Part shown: positions 6,502 to 11,151 of the stretch, piece by piece
Layout: the number at the start of each line of letters is the position of its first letter
Numbering within the stretch: position 1 is the first letter of the stretch
Assembly: GCA_046724395.1 (NCBI GenBank)
Contig: JBKOWM010000108.1
Span: forward strand, 1 to 11,151
Length of the DNA: 11,151 bases
Reading direction: 5' to 3'
From: DATAEU01 sp046724395
Lineage (GTDB): Bacteria; Actinomycetota; UBA4738; HRBIN12
The notes under the pieces: generated by a model
Database searches by the model: none
What the model saw: the letters and a program-made list of their open reading frames with translations, nothing else
What the model was told of the DNA's origin: nothing
Translations under genes and position numbers: made by a program

Positions 6502-6521
6502 CGCGCGTCCCGCGACGCGCG
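6502..6521 (-). promoter_or_regulatory. Stem-loop in the pilin leader
   Basis: CGCGCGTC (6502-6509) and GACGCGCG (6514-6521) form a perfect 8-bp GC-only stem around a 4-nt loop, ending 7 nt upstream of the pilin ribosome site. It sits in a 186-nt gap (6483-6668) between pilC and the pilin gene, by far the longest gap inside the cluster. I found no convincing -35/-10 pair in this gap. A 5' stem-loop next to an exposed Shine-Dalgarno is a common way to protect an abundant mRNA, and may mark a processing site. It leaves the ribosome site free. Confidence 0.5.
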
Positions 6522-6668
6522 TCTCGGAGAAGGTTTCGGTCGTCCGAGCGTCGGAACTGAAGGTGATACCCGGAGTTCACACAAGATGGTTCTTTCGGAC
6601 TACCGAGGACCGAGAGCATGCGGCGACGCGAGGCGACGACCGAGCGCTTTGTCAGGACCTGATCGAAG

Positions 6669-7880
6669 TTACTGGATCAGCTTGATGATGTTGAACATCG
6701 GCATGTACAGCGCGATGACGGCGGCGCCCACACACCCTCCGATGACGGCGATGAGGAGCGGCTCGATGAGCGAGGTCAGCGAGTCGACGGCAGCGGAGAC
6801 CTCGCTGTTGTAGAAGTCCGAGACCTTGTCGAGCATCGTGTCGACGGCACCGGTCTCCTCCCCGACCGCCAGCATCTGAACGACCATGGGCGGAAACACC
6901 CGATGCTTGCTCAGCGGCCTGGCGATCGACTCACCCTCTCGAACGCTGGTCTGGACGTCGCCGATCGCTTTGGCGATCACCCTGTTGTTGACCGTCTGGC
7001 TCACGATGTCGAGGGCCTGCAGGATTGGAACGCCGGATCGCAGCAGCATGCCGAGCGTGCTCGAGAATCGAGCCAGCGCCGTCTTGTGGAACAGCGCCCC
7101 GAACACGGGGACCCTGAGCTTGAACGAATCGACCCTCTCTCGTCCTTGCGGCGCTCGCTTGAAACGCCGGAACCAGAACGCCAGTCCGATCCCGACCAGG
7201 ATCACGATCCACCAGTAGGTCCGAACACCCCTGGAGACCGCGAGCAGCATGCGGGTGGGCAGCGGAAGCGTGCCGCCCAGCTGGTCATAGATCGACTCGA
7301 ATTGTGGGACGACGAACAGGAGCATCGCCGCCATGATCAGCACCACGAGGGCGACGACGGCGATGGGGTACGTCATCGCGGATTTGATCTTCCGCCTGAG
7401 ATCGACCTCCTTCTCGAGCATGTCCGCAAGGCGGAGCAGGACGTTGTCGAGCACACCGCCGGACTCGCCCGATCGCACCATCGCGACGAACAGGTCGTTG
7501 AACGCCTTCGGGTGCTTTGCCATGGCGCCCGACAGCGAAGCGCCCTGCTCGACGTCGATCCGAACCTGGGTGAGAACCTTCTGGAGCTCCTTGCTCTCCG
7601 TCTGGTCGGCCAGGATCGCGAGCGCCCGCAGGATCGGCAGGCCCGAGTTGACCATCGTTGCGAACTGCCGGCTGAAGACGGCAAGGTGCTTGAGCTTCAC
7701 GTGGCCGGGACGGAGATTGATCTCCATCTTCAGACCGGCGTTGGCCTTCTTTACCTCGACCGGCGTCATGCCCATCTCGCGGAGCTTGGTCATCACCAGG
7801 CTCTCGCTGTCGCCGACGAGCTGGCCCGTCACGACCTTGCCCGCGCGATCGCGGACCTTGTAGTCGTACGTCGTTGGCAC
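6669..7880 (-). CDS. pilC: Type IV pilus inner-membrane platform protein PilC (GspF family)
   Basis: PilC is the polytopic platform on which the cytoplasmic motors PilB and PilT act. The 403-residue product, the usual length, begins PTTYDYKVRDRAGKVVTGQL, the typical PilC/GspF opening. It contains two T2SSF cytoplasmic repeats: about 66-190, with FSRQFATMVNSGLPILRAL and VRSGESGGVL, and about 268-392, with FSSTLGMLLRSGVPILQAL and the matching GEETGAVDTML. Hydrophobic segments at about 171-192, 222-238 and 373-393 give the expected three membrane helices. The start is a GTG at 7880, three bases after the PilT stop, with GGAGG 10 nt upstream inside the end of pilT. Nothing is missing or broken. 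The 186 nt after it separate the motor genes from the pilin genes. Confidence 0.97.
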   Translation of the reverse strand: MPTTYDYKVRDRAGKVVTGQLVGDSESLVMTKLREMGMTPVEVKKANAGLKMEINLRPGHVKLKHLAVFSRQFATMVNSGLPILRALAILADQTESKELQKVLTQVRIDVEQGASLSGAMAKHPKAFNDLFVAMVRSGESGGVLDNVLLRLADMLEKEVDLRRKIKSAMTYPIAVVALVVLIMAAMLLFVVPQFESIYDQLGGTLPLPTRMLLAVSRGVRTYWWIVILVGIGLAFWFRRFKRAPQGRERVDSFKLRVPVFGALFHKTALARFSSTLGMLLRSGVPILQALDIVSQTVNNRVIAKAIGDVQTSVREGESIARPLSKHRVFPPMVVQMLAVGEETGAVDTMLDKVSDFYNSEVSAAVDSLTSLIEPLLIAVIGGCVGAAVIALYMPMFNIIKLIQ

Positions 7881-7883
7881 GGC

Positions 7884-9065
7884 CTAGAAGCCTCCGGTCG
7901 CCCAGCCACCGTCCGTCGACATCCCGGCGGATGCCGTGGCGCCGGTCGCGGCTGCGTAGCTCGCGCCCGTGCCGCCGATGAGCCGGTTCAGCTCCTCCGC
8001 GTCGTGGCATCTCTCGTACGCGAGCTGCTGGGTGATCAGGCCGGACTTGACGAGGTTCGCCAACGACTGATCCATGGTCTGCATCCCGAAGCGCCCGCCC
8101 GCCTGCATGATCGAGTAGATCTGGTGGACCTTCCCCTCACGAATGAGGTTTCGCACCGCCGGTGTGCAGATCAGCACCTCGACGGCGACGGCGCGCCCGG
8201 TGCCGTCTGCCGTCTGCAGGAGTTGTTGCGTGACGACCCCCTGCAGGGTCGTGGCGAGCTGCACGCGGACCTGCTGCTGCTGGTGCGGAGGGAACACGTC
8301 GATGATTCGGTCGATCGTCTGTGGCGCGTCCTGCGTGTGCAGCGTCGCGAAGACCAGGTGACCGGTTTCCGCGGCCGTGATCGCTGTGCCGATCGTCTCG
8401 AGGTCACGCATCTCGCCGACGAGGATGACATCTGGATCCTGACGGAGCACGTGCTTCAGGGCTTGCGAGAAGCTGTGTGTGTCCGCTCCGACCTCGCGCT
8501 GATTCACGATGCATCGGTCGTGCTTGTGCAGGAACTCGATAGGGTCCTCGACGGTCATGATGTGGGCCGCGCGCTCGCGGTTCACGATGTCGACCATCCC
8601 GGCCAGCGTCGTCGACTTGCCGGATCCGGTTGGACCGGTCACCACGACGAACCCTCGCGGGAAGCGTGCCAGATCGCCGACAACGCTCGGGAGTCCCAGA
8701 TGCTCGATCGTCTTGATCTCGTACGGGATCAGACGGAACGCGGCCCCGAGCGAGTCGCGCTGAAAGTACACGTTGACCCGGAATCGGGCGCGGCCCGGCA
8801 GCGCATAGGACATGTCGAGCTCGAGCTCTTGCTCAAGCCGCTCCCGCATCTTCTGCGGCAGGATCGCGTAGATCATGCCCTGGAGCGCCCGCGGCGTCAG
8901 GACGGGATACTCCGTCAGACGCTCGAGATCACCGTGCAACCGGATCGTGGGATGCGCGCCGACCGTCAGATGGAGGTCCGACGCGCCTCGATCGAGAACG
9001 ACATCCAGCAGCTCCGCGACGGGGATCTGGATGCCTTGTTCGTCCGGCGCCGAGACCATGCTCAT
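7884..9065 (-). CDS. pilT: Twitching motility / pilus retraction ATPase PilT
   Basis: PilT is a hexameric cytoplasmic ATPase that depolymerises the pilus, powering twitching and DNA uptake. The 393-residue product has the PilT N-domain (ASDLHLTVGAHPTIRLHGDL near 28-47), Walker A GPTGSGKS (144-151), the Asp box EDPIEF (173-178), Walker B DPDVILVGEMRD (210-221) with catalytic Glu218, the His box TGHLVFATLHTQD (234-246), and AVRNLIRE (303-310), matching the AIRNLIRE motif that distinguishes retraction ATPases. It lacks the zinc-binding cysteines of PilB. It is somewhat longer than the usual 345-370 because of a Gly/Ala/Ser/Thr-rich tail (about 364-393). The ATG at 9065 abuts the PilB TAG with no gap, with GGTGGTGA just upstream; a second ATG two codons later is also possible. 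The tight PilB-PilT joint suggests the two motors are co-translated. Confidence 0.97.
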   Translation of the reverse strand: MSMVSAPDEQGIQIPVAELLDVVLDRGASDLHLTVGAHPTIRLHGDLERLTEYPVLTPRALQGMIYAILPQKMRERLEQELELDMSYALPGRARFRVNVYFQRDSLGAAFRLIPYEIKTIEHLGLPSVVGDLARFPRGFVVVTGPTGSGKSTTLAGMVDIVNRERAAHIMTVEDPIEFLHKHDRCIVNQREVGADTHSFSQALKHVLRQDPDVILVGEMRDLETIGTAITAAETGHLVFATLHTQDAPQTIDRIIDVFPPHQQQQVRVQLATTLQGVVTQQLLQTADGTGRAVAVEVLICTPAVRNLIREGKVHQIYSIMQAGGRFGMQTMDQSLANLVKSGLITQQLAYERCHDAEELNRLIGGTGASYAAATGATASAGMSTDGGWATGGF

Positions 9066-10751
9066 CTACTTCACCACCCTCGCGATCTCCTCGATGGAGG
9101 TGAGGCCTCGGATGGCCTTCTCCAGGCCGTCGTCGCGCAACGTCATCATCCCCTGCTTGATCGCGACGGTGCGGATGGCGTCCGACGACGCCCGTTCGAC
9201 AGTCAAACGCTCGATCTCCTCCGACATGCCCATGACCTCGTACAAGCCCATCCGGCCGCGATAGCCCGTGTTCGCGCACGCGCCGCATCCGACGGGCCTG
9301 AACAGCTCGTTCACGTCGCCGATTCGCTCCTCGGCGACGCCCGCCTCCAGGAGCTCCTGCGGCTCGGCTCGGTACGCTTGACGGCACCGGTCGCAGAGCT
9401 TGCGCGCGAGCCGCTGCGCGACGACACAGTCGACGGCCGATGCGACGAGGAACGTTTCGACCTCCATCTCCGTCAGGCGTGTGATCGCAGACGGGGCGTC
9501 GTTCGTGTGGAGCGTCGAGAGGACGAGGTGCCCCGTCAGCGCCGCCTCGATCGAGATCATCGCCGTCTCGCGGTCGCGGATCTCACCGATCAGGACGATG
9601 TCGGGATCGGCCCGCAGGATCGAGCGAAGGGCGGAGGCGAACGTGAGCCCGGCCTTGGTGTTCACCTGCATTTGGTTCACGCCCGTCAGGCGGTACTCGA
9701 CGGGGTCCTCCACGGTGATGATGTTTCGGTCCTCGCCGTTGAGGATGTTGAGCGTGGCGTACAGCGTCGTCGACTTCCCGGACCCCGTCGGCCCGGTGAC
9801 GAGGATGGCGCCGTACGGCTTGCGAAAGGCCTCCTGGAAACGATCGAATGCGTGCTGCTGGAAGCCAAGGTCCGACAGCTTCAGCAGGGCCTGGGTCTTG
9901 TCCAGGATGCGGATGACGATCTTCTCGCCGAACACCGTCGGAAGCGTTGCGACGCGCAGGTCCAGCGGACGGTTGGCAACCTTCATTCCGATCCGCCCGT
10001 CCTGCGGAACGCGCTTCTCCGCGATGTTGAGCTCGGCCATGACCTTGAGCCGGCTGATCAACCCGTTCTGAATGTTCTTCGGCGAGTGCATGACCTCGTG
10101 CAGGACGCCGTCGACCCGGAATCGCACGCGCACGTCCTTCTCGGTCGGCTCGATGTGGACGTCGGAGGCGCGGTCGGAGACGGCCTGCGTCATGATCGCG
10201 TTCACGAGCCGGACGATCGGGGCGTCCTCGAGCGCGGCCTCGACGTCCGCGTCGGCGGCGTCGTCAAGCGCCTCGGCAGCCTCGGACGCAATCGCCTCGA
10301 CCTGGTCCCCGATCTGGCTGTACTTGTTGATCGCCTGCTCGACGTCCTGAGCGGTTGCGACGAGGGGTTGCACGCTTCGACCCGTAACACTGCGGATGTC
10401 GTCGAGCGCGAAGACGTTGGCCGGGTCCGACATCGCGACGAGAAGCTTCCCGTCCTGCTCGCCGATCGGAAGCGCACGGTACCGGCGGGCCAGCTGCTCG
10501 GGAAGGAGCATCGTCGCGGGCGCCTCGATCGGATACTCACTCAGATCGACGAAGTCGAGGCCGACCTGTTGTGCGAGCGCCTTGACGAGGTCGCGTTCGC
10601 GGATGTACCCGAGGTCGATCAGCACCCGGCCGAGCGACTTCGGTGTGGTGCGGTGCTGTTCGAGCGCGCGATCGAGCTGCTCCTGTGTCAGGAGTCCCTC
10701 CTCGAGCAGGATCTGCCCGAGCTGCTTGGGTTTTCGCTTCGCAGCCACCAC
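9066..10751 (-). CDS. pilB: Pilus extension ATPase PilB (GspE family) with degenerate MshEN-type N-domain
   Basis: PilB is the cytoplasmic hexameric ATPase that drives pilin polymerisation through PilC. The 561-residue product, normal length, has an N-terminal MshEN/GspE-N domain (about 8-145), a linker with many Ala/Asp/Glu (150-178), then the motor: Walker A GPTGSGKS (320-327), Asp box EDPVEY (348-353), Walker B DPDIVLIGEIRD (382-393) with catalytic Glu390, His box TGHLVLSTLHTND (406-418), and the C-terminal zinc tetracysteine CDRC (453-456) and CGAC (489-492) typical of PilB and absent from PilT. The N-domain shows two 24-residue LG-x-x-L type motifs (10-33 and 39-62) separated by 5 residues. 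The start is one of two tandem GTG codons (10751 or 10748), with GAAAGG 8 nt before the first. It lies 29 nt after the preceding gene and directly abuts pilT. Confidence 0.97.
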   Translation of the reverse strand: MVAAKRKPKQLGQILLEEGLLTQEQLDRALEQHRTTPKSLGRVLIDLGYIRERDLVKALAQQVGLDFVDLSEYPIEAPATMLLPEQLARRYRALPIGEQDGKLLVAMSDPANVFALDDIRSVTGRSVQPLVATAQDVEQAINKYSQIGDQVEAIASEAAEALDDAADADVEAALEDAPIVRLVNAIMTQAVSDRASDVHIEPTEKDVRVRFRVDGVLHEVMHSPKNIQNGLISRLKVMAELNIAEKRVPQDGRIGMKVANRPLDLRVATLPTVFGEKIVIRILDKTQALLKLSDLGFQQHAFDRFQEAFRKPYGAILVTGPTGSGKSTTLYATLNILNGEDRNIITVEDPVEYRLTGVNQMQVNTKAGLTFASALRSILRADPDIVLIGEIRDRETAMISIEAALTGHLVLSTLHTNDAPSAITRLTEMEVETFLVASAVDCVVAQRLARKLCDRCRQAYRAEPQELLEAGVAEERIGDVNELFRPVGCGACANTGYRGRMGLYEVMGMSEEIERLTVERASSDAIRTVAIKQGMMTLRDDGLEKAIRGLTSIEEIARVVK

Positions 10752-10780
10752 GCGCTACGCCTTTCGGCCGATCGGTCGGT

Positions 10781-11151
10781 TCATGTTTCGTCAGGCCCTT
10801 CCGTCTCCTGAAGCAAGCGTGAGAACTCCTGGGCCAGCAGCACGGGGTCGACCTCGCCCTCCTCTTCGTGCTCGGAAGCGGTGTCGCCCGGTGTCGGCGC
10901 GCGAGGTTCCGTCCCGACTTGCAGGCCAGTGTCTGGCGCGTCCTCTGGCGCATCCTCCGGTGGACGGCCGACGGCCGGCTGCTCTGCCGTCGGCTTCACG
11001 ATCGGCGGTCGCTCCGGACCCCCGTCCGGCCCGGGAGCAGGGGAGGGCACGGACGCGGGTCCGGAGACGTCGGGAACCCGGGGCGGCCGAGACCCGGGAG
11101 GCTGTCCGTACGCCGCGCCGACGGCGACGCCCGGCCGGGCCGGCGCCGGTG
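10781..11151 (-). CDS. Proline-rich protein of unknown function (N-terminus beyond window edge)
   Basis: The frame is open from the window's right edge to a TGA at 10783-10781, giving 122 visible C-terminal residues. A GTG at 11050 could start an 88-residue protein, but it has no ribosome site and the same composition continues upstream, so this is more likely the tail of a longer protein. The visible part is dominated by Pro, Gly, Ala and Glu, with PEDAPEDAP and GDTASEHEEEGE, which predicts disorder. It ends with EVDPVLLAQEFSRLLQETEG, which should form a short amphipathic helix. A long flexible linker with a terminal helix suggests a docking or tether segment. It lies 29 nt upstream of pilB in the same direction, so it is probably in the same operon. 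I do not recognise the family; the missing part could be a pilus assembly or regulatory protein. Confidence 0.7.
   Translation of the reverse strand, partial: PAPARPGVAVGAAYGQPPGSRPPRVPDVSGPASVPSPAPGPDGGPERPPIVKPTAEQPAVGRPPEDAPEDAPDTGLQVGTEPRAPTPGDTASEHEEEGEVDPVLLAQEFSRLLQETEGPDET

Noticed and set aside
5949..6584. Longer start for the first pilin (ATG at 6584)
   Set aside because: It would add 34 Arg/Pro-rich residues before the leader; the ATG at 6482 has a near-perfect ribosome site and gives a standard 14-residue prepilin leader.
6652..6662. TCAGGACCTGA palindrome just after the pilC stop
   Set aside because: The arms are 5 bp with a one-base centre, so it cannot fold into a stable hairpin and may be chance.
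6483..6668. c-di-GMP riboswitch or sigma54 promoter upstream of the pilin gene
   Set aside because: I looked for the conserved GEMM core segments and for a -24/-12 TGGCAC/TTGC pair and saw neither.
6903..10811. A 1302-codon open frame on the plus strand opposite pilC, pilT and pilB
   Set aside because: Its product is dominated by Arg, Asp, His and Leu with no domain, and it lies wholly opposite three clearly real genes. Long antisense frames are expected in high-G+C DNA.
1..11151. CRISPR arrays, insertion sequences, tRNA or rRNA genes
   Set aside because: No regular spaced repeats, transposase motifs, terminal inverted repeats or RNA-gene signatures were seen on either strand.

Overview
This window carries most of a type IV pilus (T4P) gene cluster, all on the minus strand, from a high-G+C bacterium. 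The gene set (PilB, PilT, PilC, two pilins, three minor pilins and PilD next to a BldC/excisionase-like helix-turn-helix gene), the frequent GTG starts and the base composition suggest an actinobacterium, perhaps of the Thermoleophilia/Gaiellales type. That placement is inference from general gene style; there is no marker gene here to prove it. No PilM/N/O/P or secretin (PilQ) gene is visible; such genes could lie beyond the right edge, upstream of the cluster.

Read in the direction of transcription (right to left) the layout is: the C-terminal end of an unidentified proline-rich, acidic-tailed protein (11151-10781); the extension ATPase PilB (10751-9066); the retraction ATPase PilT (9065-7884, its ATG directly after the PilB stop); the inner-membrane platform PilC (7880-6669); a 186-nt leader with a strong hairpin; a first type IV pilin with an excellent Shine-Dalgarno (6482-5949), followed by a perfect 26-bp palindrome; a second, paralogous pilin (5825-5361); an oversized PilV-like minor pilin of 638 residues (5319-3403); a normal-sized PilW-like minor pilin (3401-2754); an oversized PilX-like minor pilin of 503 residues with beta-helix-like repeats and no Glu5 (2731-1220); and the prepilin peptidase PilD (1182-409). 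A 318-nt non-coding stretch follows. It holds a plausible sigma70-type promoter for a separate small helix-turn-helix regulator that runs off the left edge (90-1).

Functionally the genes form an almost self-contained machine. PilD cleaves and should methylate all the prepilins; PilB and PilC polymerise them; PilT retracts the fibre. The PilV/W/X-like proteins probably form the priming or tip complex. Gaps between genes are short (0 to 41 nt), except around the first pilin, where hairpin-flanked spacers of 186 and 123 nt suggest that pilin mRNA is processed or stabilised separately so pilin can be made in excess.

The most interesting points are: two minor pilins that look like an ordinary pilin domain joined to a large extra domain (about 430 and 350 residues), which would make large modular tip proteins in a cluster with no PilY1-type adhesin in view; and a PilB N-terminus that keeps the 24-5-24 spacing of the c-di-GMP-binding MshEN domain but has lost three of the four Arg/Gln positions I associate with ligand contact.
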